From Cytidiella melzeri (Eukaryota; Basidiomycota; Agaricomycetes; Polyporales; Irpicaceae), in the NCBI GenBank assembly GCA_022592445.1, contig JABYQR010000089.1, forward strand, positions 1 to 64,000: a stretch of 64,000 nt of DNA, given 5' to 3'. Positions within the stretch are counted from its first letter, which is position 1, and every line of letters starts with the position of its first letter. Shown piece after piece: positions 1 to 11,068 of this stretch. Both the position numbers and the translations under genes were made by a program. Under the pieces are notes generated by a model. The model did not search any database. It was not told where the DNA came from and saw only the letters and a list, made by a program, of their open reading frames with translations.

Positions 1-187
1 GCTCCAGATTGAGTCTAGGGTTTGGGTCTGGACTATTGATAAATAAGGCAGGATGTCACGTGACCTGGGTTAGGGTTAGGTCCGGTAACACTCCTAGCCG
101 GAAAATAAGCGCTCTAGATAGGCGCCTAAGGCTGTAAACTTGTGACATTGTTGGAAAAATCCGGTCTCTGTTGGACTATCCATGTCA
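1..187 (-). repeat. Partial solo LTR, family L1 (3' part in + coordinates)
   Basis: This matches the U3-proximal end of the LTRs at 5356-6063, 21788-22512, 22866-23645 and 37530-38238. It ends at the conserved terminus read on + as ...CCATGTCA. The rest lies before the window. It carries two TTAGGG-like units beside a CACGTG box. It lies in minisatellite DNA of a Helitron copy, which continues at 188. Confidence 0.9.
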
Positions 188-1157
188 CGCAGCACTGGCT
201 GCTGATGAAACCCCATCCAGCTGATGTCTGCACTGCCTTATCCCCATCAGAGCTGCCACAGGCTGTGTTCTGGTTGTAACTCATGCCTATAGAGCAGTTG
301 GTGGTTGTGAAACTGAATGAAAGAATCAAAGGCAGTGCTATATGGTGATGCAACCATGTCCTGTTGATGTCTGAACTGCCTCAGCCCCATTAGAGCTGCC
401 ACAGGCAGTCTTCTATTTGTAACTCCTTCTTAGAGAGCAAGTAATGGTTGTGAAACTTTGTGGAACAATCTGATGCAACCATGTCCTGTTGATGTCTGAA
501 TTGCCTCACCCCCATTGGAACTGCCACAGGCTGTGTTCTGATTGTAACTTCTGTTTAGAGAGTAGTGCTTGTGAAACCATGTAAACCAATCAAATGCAGT
601 GCATGCTGCCAATGCAACCATGTGCTGTTGATGTCTGAACTGCCTCACCCCCATTGGAACTGCCAGGCTGTAACTCTTGGTTAGAAAGTAGTGGTTGTGA
701 AAAATTGTGGACCAATTGAATGCAGCACTGGCTGCTGATACAACCACGTCCAGCTGATATCTGCGCTACCTCACCCTCATTAGAGCTGTCAAATGCTGTG
801 TTCTGATGGTAACACCTGCTTATAGAGCAACTGGTGGTTGTGAAACTGCATGGAAGAATTAAAGGCAGTGCTTTATGCTGATGCAACCACATTCTGTTGA
901 TGTCTGAACTGCCTCAGCCCCAATAGAACTGCCACAGGCTATGTTTTGATTTTAATTCCTCCTTAGAGAGCAACTCATGGTTGTGAAACTTTGTGCAACA
1001 AGCCGACACAGTGCTTGCTGCTGATGCAACCATGTCCTGTTGATGTCTGAACTGCCTCACCCCCATTTGAACTGCCACAGGCTGTGTTCTGATTGTATCT
1101 CCTCCTTAGGGAGCAACTAACAGTTGTGAAACGTGTGGAACAATCAAATGCAGCACT
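188..1157 (-). repeat. Minisatellite array, 125-145 bp unit
   Basis: At least seven diverged copies of one unit are recognised by a recurring GATGTCTGAACTGCCTCA core (near 366, 491, 630, 755, 899 and 1042). Successive cores are 124-145 bp apart. The same unit recurs near 4150-4550, 5339-5355/6064-6185, 8590-8735 and 9650-10470. It always lies inside the Helitron-like copies described here, so it is part of the transposon and not an independent satellite. The short ORFs across it are in shifting frames and I do not regard them as genes. Confidence 0.85.
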
Positions 1158-1161
1158 CACT

Positions 1162-1610
1162 TGTCACGACCATGCACACTTTTTCCTTTCTTTTCCTTTT
1201 ATTTTTGTTATCCTACCTTCTCAATTTCCTTATCTTATCTTATCGATGGTACAGGGCTACTGCATGTGATCAAGTGCATGTGACAGACTGGTCACATGAT
1301 CATAGAAGGTGCTGGAACATTGTAGAACATCGCACCATAGCACACCATACATTTCCACGGCAGTGTTAGGAGTACAGACCCGGTACCAGGGGTCCTTGTC
1401 TGAGATGTATATAAACCCACTCTGTAGCTCCCTAAAGACCTCAGATTCTACCTCCTGGTCTTTAGCTCATCGTTAGCTGCTCCCTCGTCGTCGTCTCTCC
1501 CCCTTTCATCATCATCACCCCTGTTGTCATCGTCCACGCGAGTTCGCTTGTCGTTCCTCCCCCGTCGTCACTTCCTCGCTCTTCATAAGAGTTTGGTTGT
1601 GTTCTTGACA
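1162..1610 (+). repeat. Solo LTR, single-copy family in this window
   Basis: A 449-bp insertion starts TGTCACGA and ends TTCTTGACA, giving a TGTCA/TGACA inverted terminus. It interrupts the minisatellite and is flanked by CACT on both sides (1158-1161 and 1611-1614). A TATATAAA box lies near 1408, followed by a pyrimidine-rich leader, as expected for an LTR promoter read on the + strand. No internal retrotransposon sequence accompanies it. Confidence 0.7.
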
Positions 1611-2208
1611 CACTGCTGATACAGCCACCAATTTACAGTATCCAAGAATGTAGGGGTTGAGAATTTGTAATTGGCTTCCAAAGTAGTGGTAATTTTTGCT
1701 CAGAGCCAATACTATGTGTGGCATGTCTTCTAATTGTATTCCTTGTTCATCGAGCAAGCACTGTCTGTAGATTACTGCACATGTACCTGACCAGAATCTG
1801 ACATCATTTGCCAGCAGGAGTGGGGTTTGAATCTAAGTCTGGCTCACTTTTTCAAGTAGACTGGCCATAACTTGCTCAATTCCACTCCAATGGACAGGAT
1901 GTTTGTACCAGGATGTTGCCACATGATAAGGCTTCCCAATGGTGTATATATGTACAAATCTGTACCCATATGCAGTCTGTAAAAATCAAAAACTGCATTT
2001 TGATTGCAAAAGTGATCTGATACTAAGTTATAAAGGGCTGATAACAAGGCCAGTGTGATGCCATCAGCTGTATTCATTGTTTTGTTATTGACACTGTATT
2101 CTGCCATCAAATTCCCACACTTTGGGGGACAAAAAGGTCACATCTGAAAAGGCATCAATGTGCTGGAGCACACTGGAACAATTCTTCTTTATTCTTCAGG
2201 AATTGTAA

Positions 2209-3524
2209 TTCTATCTTCATTCTTCAAGAATTGTAGTTGGATAATCTGCAGGATCTAGAGCAGGATTACATGTACATGATAAACCTGCCTACTTTTATAT
2301 TTTTCCTGCAGCCTTTAGTCTAGATGTATATGCTACCGCGCTCTTGAAAGCCTTCCATTCCTGATTTGTTACAAATTCAGGTTTAGGTTGATGTTTGGAC
2401 CATGCAAGCATTGCCTCCTTAAGTCTCCCCTCACTCCCCAATCTGATGAACACTTCTTGACCTTTTCTCATTGTTTCTTCTTTGGGATCACCAGAAATGG
2501 AAGTGCTGGAAGTTGAAGCGCCAGGAGTAGAAGTGCTTGGAGCAGAAGAACGTGGAAATGCTTTACTTCTGCATGGGGCAGCAGAGACATTCACAGGATT
2601 GAATGTGCCAACAAAGATGACAGCAAACAAGATAAGAGAGATTGAGATCTGCATGGTAGTAGAAAGGGTGATTGAAAAAGGATTTAGAAGGGGAGCAAGA
2701 TTGCTAGCTGTAAGAAGTATAACTCAGTACAGTAATCTAAGGCAAGTGCAACACAAATAACAAATTACTTACCAACTAGTGCTGAGGCTATGAAAAGACC
2801 TAGAAAAAACAGGCAGGATGATTTAAGAACAGTTCAGAAAAATGATAAGATGGCTAGCTGTAAGCAAGTTAAGTACAGTGACTCAAGACAGGCGCAACTT
2901 GGACATCATAGTACTCACCAGCCAGTGTTACAGCAATGAAAGGATGGGGGGGGGGGGGGGGGTTGGAGGTGTGCTGAGGTATGAGCATGGTGGGCACAAG
3001 TGGCTTATGATATATTTTGTGGTTCTGCTGTGTTTTTGGCAACAAACATTGCATGCATGCTCTCAAAACATGTTTTACCATGTCTTATGCAAACTCCTGA
3101 ATCAACGATCAGCAATATTTGATCATCAAATGTGTCAGGAAACAGCCTCAGCTCCCAGTGGTTCTCAGCACTGCTGCATCAAGAGCAATTGGTTGTGAAC
3201 CTGGTTCATTGATCATCTTTGATTAGCTCTAACAAAGCTGAATGCACATGAGTAGGTCCCAGTATGGGACATGCAAGACAAGTACCATACCATAAGCAAA
3301 CTTGCTGCAATATGCAGGACTAGAGCACAACAACACAAAATTTGTTACATAACAAGGATCCTCCCAGCATTGTACATCTAATCCATTACTGGCTCCTAAA
3401 ATGGTTTGGAAAGGGGGAATGAATTATGACCTGAGTGAGTGCATTTGCAATTGGTGACACTTCTTGATGAGCAACTTGATCTGGAATAGAGTAAGTATGT
3501 TGTGATTGATAAATTTGGCTGCAG
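2209..3524 (-). other. Older Helitron remnant around the secreted-protein gene
   Basis: The right part (about 3420-3524) is similar to the 3' half of the minus-oriented Helitron copies (compare 9390-9475). The left edge (2213-2237) is a 25-bp relic of the Helitron 5' end. A run of about 17 G lies at 2945-2962. Apart from the secreted ORF and its leader exons I see no further gene. Short ORFs at 2842-3198 and 3386-3688 look random. Confidence 0.45.
2295..2654 (-). CDS. Small secreted protein, 119 aa, unknown function
   Basis: The single-exon ORF begins MQISISLILFAVIFVG and has a clear signal peptide ending near SAAP. A Ser/Thr/Pro-rich linker follows (residues about 30-55), then a charged helical C-terminus rich in Lys and Glu, ending RLKAAGKI. 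I do not recognise the family. Upstream (2690-2970, minus strand) are two tandem copies of a leader exon that ends in a good donor (GGTAAGT and GGTGAGT). A third copy of that leader lies upstream of the secreted-protein gene at 42156-42996, whose signal peptide is also similar. So this is probably an expressed gene with a spliced 5' leader. It lies inside Helitron-derived sequence. A secreted effector is possible but unproven. Confidence 0.55.
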   Translation of the reverse strand: MQISISLILFAVIFVGTFNPVNVSAAPCRSKAFPRSSAPSTSTPGASTSSTSISGDPKEETMRKGQEVFIRLGSEGRLKEAMLAWSKHQPKPEFVTNQEWKAFKSAVAYTSRLKAAGKI

Positions 3525-5338
3525 TTACAATTCCTGAAGAATGAAGAAGAATTGTTCCAGTGTGCTCCAGCACATTGATGCCTTTTCAGATGTGACCTTT
3601 TTATCCCCCAAAGTGTGGGAATTTGATGGCAGAATACAGACAGTAACAGTGTCAATAACAAAACAACGAATACAGCTGATGGCATCACACTGGCCTTGTT
3701 ATCAGCTCATTATAAATTTGTATCAGATCACTTTTGCAATCAAAATGCAGTTTTTAATTTTTACAGACTGCATATGGGTACAAATCTGTACATTCAATAC
3801 ACCATTGGATAGCCCTATTCTTTTGGCAACATCCTGGGACAAACATCCTGTCAATTGAAGTGGAATTGAACTTGTTATGGCCAGTCTACTGAACAAAGTC
3901 ATCCAGACTCAGATTCAAACTCCACTCCTGCTGGCAAATGATGTCAAATTCTGGTCAGGTTGATGTGCAGCAACATACAGACATTGCTTTCTCTCTGAGC
4001 AAGGAATACAATAAGAAGACATGCCACACATAGTGTTGGCTCTGAGCAAGAATTACCAGTACTTTGGAAGCTAAGTACAAATTCTCAACCCCTACATTCT
4101 TGAACAATGTAAATTTGTGGCTGCATCAGCAGTGAGTGCTGCATCTGGTTGTTCCACAAGGTTACAACTGTTAATTGCTCTCTAAGCAGGAGTTACAATC
4201 AGAACACAGCCTGTGGCAGTTTCAATGGGGGTGAGGCAGTTCAGACATCAACAGGACATGGTTGAATCAGCAGCAAGCACTGCGTCAAATTGTTGCACAA
4301 AGCTTCACAACCATGAGTTGCTCTCTAAGGAGGAATAAAAATCAGAACATAGCCTGTGGGAGTTCTAATGGGGCTGAAGCAGTTCAGACATTAACAAGAT
4401 GTGGTTTCATCAGCATAAAGCACTGCCTTTGATTCTTCCATACAGTTTCACAACCAGCAGTTGCTCTATAAGCAGGAGTTACAATCAGAACACAGCCTGT
4501 GGCAGCAGCAATGGGGGTGAGGCAGTGCAGACATCAACAGGACACATGTAACATGTTCTACCAATTGATCTAATGAGCCACCCTACAGCCCGTCATTCTT
4601 GGAAGCAAGTGATTTTCTAGAATCAGCAGTGAACACTGCACAAGATTAATGACAAGATAGATGAAGCCCCTTGCTACCATTGGTGACTTCCTTCATCAAT
4701 TTATGGCTTCTTTTTCTGGAATCAACCTTATCAATTGTAGTACAGTCACTTTATCCCAGATCAAGTTGCCTATCAAAGGTGTCACCATTAGCAAATCCCT
4801 GTAACACAGTCAATATTCATGACCAGATGGCTTGGTAAGATACCTACCAGGAACACAGTTGTTTACTGAGGTTGTTTTTGGTAAAAAAAAGTCACAGGTG
4901 CAATTAACTATTTCACGTTATATGATTTATTCAATTTGCTATGAATAACATAATCCCTTGTAACCCTGCTCCTGCAGTTTACCAAACTTTATCTAGATTA
5001 TCTAATATAGTCCAACACCATTAAGAAGAAGACGCATGTCAAACAATCTTTATTTCCATGCTCCACTCCACAAACTTGTTTTAATTCTGTGCTCACAGCC
5101 ATTATTGCACTTCAAACAATACAGCACAGTCCCTCTTCTTTCATGAATGATTATGTGCTCCAGTGAAGACAAACCACCAAATTACTAAACATTACTCATT
5201 GAAGAAGCTATTCCCAACAGAATTACTTGTTCAGGCTGCTACCAGCACCAAGTTTACTCACAAATCTGGCTCAAACAGTAATATCTCATTCAATCTTCAG
5301 GAATTGTACTTGCTGCTTGCCGGCCTTGCTAACGCTAG
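3525..5338 (+). mobile_element. Complete non-autonomous Helitron (1.8 kb)
   Basis: The 5' end is TTACAATTCCTGAAGAATGA at 3525. The 3' end is ...GCTAACGCTAG at 5338, followed by TT. Near the 3' end an inverted copy of the 5' motif (TTCAGGAATTGTA) comes just before a GC-rich segment and the terminal CTAG. That layout resembles the asymmetric inverted ends reported for Helitron2-type elements. The same 3' end lies downstream of a Helitron helicase at 12538, which ties this repeat to Helitrons. It contains the shared 600-bp segment, minisatellite units (4150-4550) and no coding capacity. It is inserted in another copy of the family. Confidence 0.75.
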
Positions 5339-6769
5339 TTGATGTCTGAACTGCCTGTCGCGGAGCGACTGCTGTGATACTGATAACCCTAAACAAGGGT
5401 GGAGAAGAGGAGGAGTGGAAGTGGAAATGGATCTCCAACGACAACAATGAGGTCAAAGTCGATGATAAGCAGGCAAGCAGGCTCAGAGGCCGGATACTGG
5501 CAGTGCAAATGACGAAGTTAATATCATGCTTATACTAGGTTACATTGAGTAACTCAGCTGGCAGTGCAAATGACGAAGAGGTCAAGATGCAGAACCAGGG
5601 AGGGTAAGGGGTACTATATATACTGTGTCTGGGTGGTCTGTGCACCAGTTCCCACACTAGGGACTGGAGTAACTGTGGGGCTGGAGTAACAATAGAACAA
5701 TAAGGGACCAGGGTAACTGTCAAGGACCAGGGTACATAGAACAATAGGACTAGAACAATAGACAATAGAACAATAGCATCAGGAACAATAGAACAATAGG
5801 AACTGGGGGAATCCCTGGGGAATCCCTATCAATGGAAGTTGAACAATAGAACAATAGCCTAGGTTGATCTGGAACCACTCCAGATTGAGTCTAGGGTTTG
5901 GGTCTGGACTATTGATAAATAAGGCAGGATGTCACGTGACCCGGGTTAGGGCTAGGTCCGGTAACACTCCTAGCCGGAAAATAAGCGCTCTAGATAGGTC
6001 CCTAAGGCTGTAAACTTGTGACATTGTTGGAAAAATCCGGTCTCTGTTGGACTATCCATGTCACTGCCTCACCCCCATTGGAACTGGCCAGGCTGTGTTC
6101 TGATTGTAACTCCTGCCTAGAGAGCAACTAAAAGTTCTGAAACTCTGTGAAACGATCAGATACAGTACTCACTACTCATGCAGCAACAAATTTACATTAT
6201 CCAAGGATGTAGGGATTGAGAATTTGTAGTTAGCTTCCAAAGTCTTGCTCAGAGCCAATACTATGTGTGGCATGTCTTCTAATTGTACTCCTTGTTCAGA
6301 GAGCAAGCAGTGTCCATAGATTGCTGCACATGTACCTGATCAGAATTTGACATTATTTGCCAGCAGGAGTGGAGTTTGAATATTAGTCTGGATGACTTTT
6401 TCTTCAGTAGACTGGCCATAACTTGCTCAATTCCACCTCAATTGACAGGCTTTTTGTACCAAGATGTTGCCACAGGATAGGGCTATTGTATGGTGTATCA
6501 AATGTACAAATTGGTACCCATATGCATTCTGTAAAAATCAAACAGTGCATTTTGATTGCAAAAGTGATCTGATACAAAGTTATGAAGGGCTAATAACAAG
6601 GCCAGTGTGATGCCATCAGCTGTATTCATTGTTTTGTTATTGAGACTGTTACTCTCTGCATTATGCCATCAAATTCCCACACTTTGGGGGACAAAAAGGT
6701 CTTATCTGAAAAGGCATCAATGTGCTGGAGCGCACTGGAACAATTCTTCTTCATTCTTCGGAATTGTGA
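5339..6769 (-). mobile_element. Helitron copy, broken by a Helitron and a solo LTR
   Basis: The 5' end (minus strand) is at about 6769. The copy runs left through the shared 600-bp segment and one minisatellite unit. It is split at 5356-6063 by an L1 LTR with CTGCC duplicated, and ends abruptly at 5338 where the element at 3525-5338 was inserted. It belongs to the same family as 8850-11068. Confidence 0.7.
5356..6063 (-). repeat. Solo LTR, family L1, TSD CTGCC
   Basis: A 708-bp LTR in minus orientation. It begins TGTCGCGG and ends CATGTCA on the + strand. Perfect 5-bp target duplications CTGCC lie at 5351-5355 and 6064-6068. It has a TATATATAG promoter box, many CTATTGTTC motifs, and the direct-repeat-bounded intron-like unit. 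In this copy the donor is CTGAGT, so that unit could not splice normally. Confidence 0.92.
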
Positions 6770-6884
6770 TAGCTATATAGATTGATAATCTTGACACAAT
6801 ACTACCAGAATGAATAAAATGAAGATGGAACTCACAAAACAGGTTATGCACATGGAATCAAATATACAGATACAAATATGTAAA

Positions 6885-7766
6885 AATACAACACTTGACA
6901 TGTCAACTAGGAACACAATGTGGAAAACAACAATGAGGTGGTGGTATGCATGAAGTACAATAAGGCTGATTCAGAATTCCAGCCCAGTAAATGACACGGA
7001 GACAGGGCTCAACGTGACAAACAGGGACACAATGTGGATGACAATGAGGAGGTGGTGGCAGGTGTGAAGCACAATGCGTTCACCAGCTATCAAACTTATT
7101 CAGAAAGCTAGCCCAGTAAAGACCAAGTTAGTATTCTGACTACCAGCTATGTAGTACAGAGGGCATTTGCTTACCTAGCCCAGTAAAGACCAAGAGGTCG
7201 AGATGGGGGCTAGGAGTGTACATGCAGCAGTATATATAGACTTCAGGGACCTGCGCGCAGACCATGTTGAGGGCAGGCTTTGCAAGAAGCCGTGTGAACG
7301 AAGAACAAAAGAACTACCTAAAGGAGAACAATAGCTATTGTCTAGTCCTTGCCAAGAACTCTAACCGTGAGAGAATCTATCTAAAAGGAGACCAACTATT
7401 GTATTCCATTCCCACACCTGTGAGAACATCCTTCCATAAAGAGAACAATAGGGAAAGAACAATAAGGAGCCCATGTGGATGGTATCTATGACGTCAAACC
7501 CTAGCTATGGGCTGAGCCATGTGTCTGTAGCCATGTGGTCTTACTTAAGCTAAGTCACATGCCAGTGTGACGTAGTAGCAAGTAATGTGACCGTGTGGAG
7601 CGTCTAAGCCACGTGATACGGGCGCTTAATAGACGTGCAAAGGAGTTTATGCAGAGAGAATTGAAACTAGGTTGTAGCCCAGAGTTTTACAGATAAAAAC
7701 AAGAGGTAAATTGCGAAAATTAAGGGCTAGTCAGGCCATCCATGACAGTAAAGACCAAGAGGCTGA
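6885..7766 (-). repeat. Relict LTR fragment related to family L2, lacking the intron-like unit
   Basis: Bases 6885-6991 plus 7748-7766 (separated by the L2 LTR at 6992-7747) align to the downstream part of L2 LTRs. In the sense direction, the upstream side of the motif TTGGTCTTTACTGGGCT is followed directly by sequence that in L2 lies after the 3' splice site. The 67-nt intron-like unit and the second motif copy are absent. The fragment is truncated by the Helitron 3' end at 7767. Confidence 0.55.
6992..7747 (-). repeat. Solo LTR, family L2, TSD GTAAA
   Basis: A 756-bp LTR whose + strand reads TGACACGG...CCATGACA. Target duplications GTAAA lie at 6987-6991 and 7748-7752. It contains a TATATATAG box, CTATTGTTC motifs, an intron-like unit bounded by direct repeats, and an antisense 75-codon ORF (7264-7491, + strand) present in all L2 copies here. 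Family L2 is the LTR of the chromovirus whose end is at 29321-29836. Confidence 0.93.
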
Positions 7767-8849
7767 CTAGCGTTAGCAAGGCGGGCAGGCAGCAAGTACC
7801 ATTCCTGAAGATTGAATGAAATGTTACTTTTTGAGCCAGATTTGTAAGTAAACTTGATGCTGGTAGCAGCCTGAACAAGTAATCTTGTTGGAAATATCTT
7901 CTTGGACGATTAATGTTTAGTAAGTTGGTGGTTTGTCTTCACTGGAGCACACAATAATTCATGAAGAAAGAGGGCCTGTGCTGTATTGTTTGAAGTGAAA
8001 CAATGGACGTGAGTACAAAATTAAAACCAGGTTGTGGAGTAGAGCATGGAGATAAAGGTTGTTTGATGGGTGTCTTCTTTGTAATGGTGTTGAACTATGT
8101 CAACTAAACTAGATACAATTTGGCTAAACTGCAAGAGCAGGGTGACAAGTGATTATGTTAATGATAGCAACTTCAATAAGGCATATAGTCTGAAATAGTT
8201 ACTTGCACCAGTGACTTTGTTACCAAAAAAAAGTTCAGTAAACAACTTTGTTCCTGGCAAGAACCTTGCTAAGTAATCTGGTCAAGAATATTGAGTGTAG
8301 TAAGGGGATTTGCTATTAATGACACCTTTGATGAGCAACTTAATTTGGGATAAAGTGGCTGTACTACAATTGATAAGTTTCAGAGTGGGAAAAGGAGCCA
8401 TACATTGATAAATGTAGTTGCCAATGGTAGCAAGGGGCTTCATGTATCTTAATCAATCTTGTGCAGTGTTTACTGCTGATACAACAATCACTTGTGGCAC
8501 TGATCAAAACTCAGTGCTGATGCCAGAGATCAAAGAATGAAGGGCTTGAGGGTGTCTCATTAGACTGACTCACAAAACATGTTACATGTGTCCTGTTAAT
8601 GTCTGAACTGCCTCATCCCCGTGGAAACTGCCACAGGCTGTGTTCTGGTTGTAACTTCTGCTTACAGAGCAACCAATGGCTGTGAAACTTTGTGGAACAA
8701 TCAGATGCAGTGCTCACTGCTGATGCAGCCACAAACTTATCTTGTCCAAGAATGTAGGGGTTGAGAATGTTTTTTGAACTTCCAAGGTACTGGTAATTCT
8801 TGCTCAGAGCCAATGATAGTTGATTGAAGATGCAAATGTTTGGTTGCAA
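7767..8849 (-). mobile_element. Helitron copy, 3' part
   Basis: The terminal CTAG (minus strand) lies at 7767-7770. The body matches 4560-5338 and 8850-9640, and one minisatellite unit lies near 8590-8735. The copy is cut at 8849, where another Helitron was inserted after GGTTGCAA. The left flank of that insertion joins to sequence at 11069 (TTGTAGTACAG), a segment that also occurs inside the family near 4735 and 8355. Confidence 0.7.
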
Positions 8850-11068
8850 CTAGTGTTAGCAAGGCCGGCAAGCAGCAAGTTCAATTCCTGAAGATTGAAT
8901 GAAATATGATCTTTTGAGCCAGATTTGTAAGTAAACTTGGTGCTGGTAGCAGCCTGAATAAGTAATTTTGTTAGGAATGGCTTCTTCAATGAGTAATGTG
9001 TAGTAAGTTAGTAGTTTGTCTTCACCAGAGCACACAATCATTCATGAAAGAAGAGGGACTGTGCTGTATTGTTTGAAGTGCAATGATGGGTGTGAGTACA
9101 GAATTGAAACAAATTTGTGGATTAGAGCATGGAGATAAAGATTGTTTGAAATGTGTCTTCTCCTTAATGATGTTGAGCTATGTCAAATAATCTAGATACA
9201 GTTTGGTAAACTGCAGTTGCAGGGTTACAGGTGATTATGTTATTGACAGCAAAGTCATAAATCATAAAGCATGAAATAGTTAATTGCACCTGTGACTTTG
9301 TTACCAGAAAAAACCTCAGTAAACAACTCTGTCACTCGTAAGGACCTTGCCAAGCCATCTGGTCATGAATATTGACTGTATCACAGGCATTTGCTATTGG
9401 TGACACCTTGGATAGGCAACTTGATCTGGGACAATGTAAATGTGTACTACAATTGATAAGCTCGGTTGTGGGAAAAGGAGCCATACATTGATGCAGGTAG
9501 TCACCAATGGTAGCAAGGGGCTTTGTCCATCTTGTATTTAATCTTGTGCAGTGTTCACTGCTGATTCTAGAAAATTACATGTTTCAAGAATAAGGGGCTT
9601 GAGGGTGTCTCATTAGATCAAATGCCTGAACATGTCACATGTGTCCTGTTGATGTCTGAACTGCCTCAGCCCCATCAGAACTGCCACAGCATATGTTCTG
9701 ATTATAACTCCTCTCGAGAGCAACTAATGGTTGTGAAACATTGTGCAAAAATGCAATGCAGTGCTTGCTGCTGATGCAACCATGTCCTGTTGATGTATGA
9801 ACTGCCTCAGCCCCACTAGAACTGCCACAGGCTGTGTTCTGATTGTAACTCCGGCTTAGGGAAGTAGTGGTTGTTGAACATTGTGGACCAATCAAATGTA
9901 GTGTTTGGTGCCAATGCAACCATGTACTGTTGATATCTGAGCTGCCTCACCCCCATTGGAACTGCTACAATTGTAATTCCTACTCTGAAAGCAGTGGTTG
10001 CGCAACTTTGTGACCCAATTGAACACAATGCTGGCTGCTGCTGAAACCACGTCAGCTGATGTCTGCACTGCCTCACCCCCATCAGAGCTGCCACAAGCTG
10101 TGTTCTGATTGTAACTCCTGATTATAGAGCAACTGGTGGTTGTGACACTGTATGGAAAAATCAAAGGCAGTGCTCTATGCTGGTGCAACCATGTCCTGCT
10201 GATGTCTGAACTGCCTCAGCCCCATTGGAACTGCCACAGCCTACGCTCTGATTATAACTCCTCTTAGAGAGCAACTAATGGTTGTGAAACTTTGTGCAAC
10301 AATCCAATGCAGTGCTTGCTGCTGATGAAACCATGTCCTGTAGATGTCTGAACTGTCTCACCCCCATTGGAACTGCCACAGGGTGTGTTCTGATTGTAAC
10401 TCCTGCTTAGAGAGCAAATAACAGTTGTAAAGCTTTGTGGAACAATCAGATTCAGTACTCACTGCTGATGTAGCCACAAATTTACATCTTCCAAGAATGC
10501 AGGGGTTGGAAGTTTGTGGTTAGCTTCCAAAGTACTGGTAGTTCTTGCTCAGAGCCAATAATATTTGTGGCATGTCTTCTGATTGTATTCCTTGTTGGGA
10601 GATCACACAATGTCTGTAGATTGCGGTACATGTACCTGACCAGAATTTAGAACCATTTGTCAGCAAGAGTGGGTTCTGAATCTGAGTCTGGATGACCTGT
10701 TTCAGTAGACTTGCCATAACTTGCTCAATTCCACCTCAATTGACAAGATGTTTGTACCAAGATGTTGCCACATGATAGGGCTATCCAATGGTGTATTATA
10801 TGTACAGACTTGTGCCCATATGCAGTCTGTAAGAATCAAAAAATGCATTTTGATTGCAGAAGTGATCTGATACAAAGTCATAAAGGGCTGATAACAAGGC
10901 CAGTGTGATGCCATCAGCTGGATTCATTTTTTTTGGTATTGACACTGTTACTGTCTGTATTCTGCCATCAAATTTGCACACTTTGGGGGACAAAAAGTTT
11001 AATCTGAAAAGGCATCAATGTGCTGGAGCACACTGGAACAATTCTTCTTCATTCTTCAGGAATTGTAA
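8850..11068 (-). mobile_element. Complete non-autonomous Helitron (2.2 kb)
   Basis: The 3' end is CTAG (minus strand) at 8850-8853 and the 5' end TTACAATTCC finishes at 11068. Minisatellite units lie at about 9650-10470. The flanks join as CAA|TTG, the same kind of site (AA|TT) used by the 8.6-kb element at 12538-21172. It has no gene. The short ORFs at 9635-10188 and 10520-10993 are repeat translations. Confidence 0.78.

Larger units (their letters stand above)
188..2208 (-). mobile_element. Non-autonomous Helitron copy (5' two thirds)
   Basis: Read on the minus strand, the element starts at 2208 with the family 5' end (TTACAATTCCTGAAGAAT). It runs through about 600 bp shared with 3525-4150, 6180-6769 and 10440-11068, then enters the minisatellite. 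A solo LTR (1162-1610) sits inside it. Its 3' CTAG end is missing because an L1 LTR and the window edge interrupt it. Confidence 0.75.

Noticed and set aside
67..80. Telomere end or internal telomeric tract
   Set aside because: Only two TTAGGG-like units, and they are a fixed part of the L1 LTR.
188..1157. Repeated short ORFs with a QNTACGSSNGGEAVQTS-like motif
   Set aside because: They are translations of the minisatellite in shifting frames with no start context or constant length; the repeat is explained as DNA structure inside Helitron copies.
2945..2962. G-quadruplex regulatory element in the long G run
   Set aside because: A single homopolymer is more likely replication slippage or a sequencing artefact, and nothing nearby depends on it.
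188..10470. Possible CRISPR-like arrays because of regularly spaced repeats
   Set aside because: Units are 125-145 bp, diverged along their whole length, and have no unique spacers; the setting is eukaryotic.
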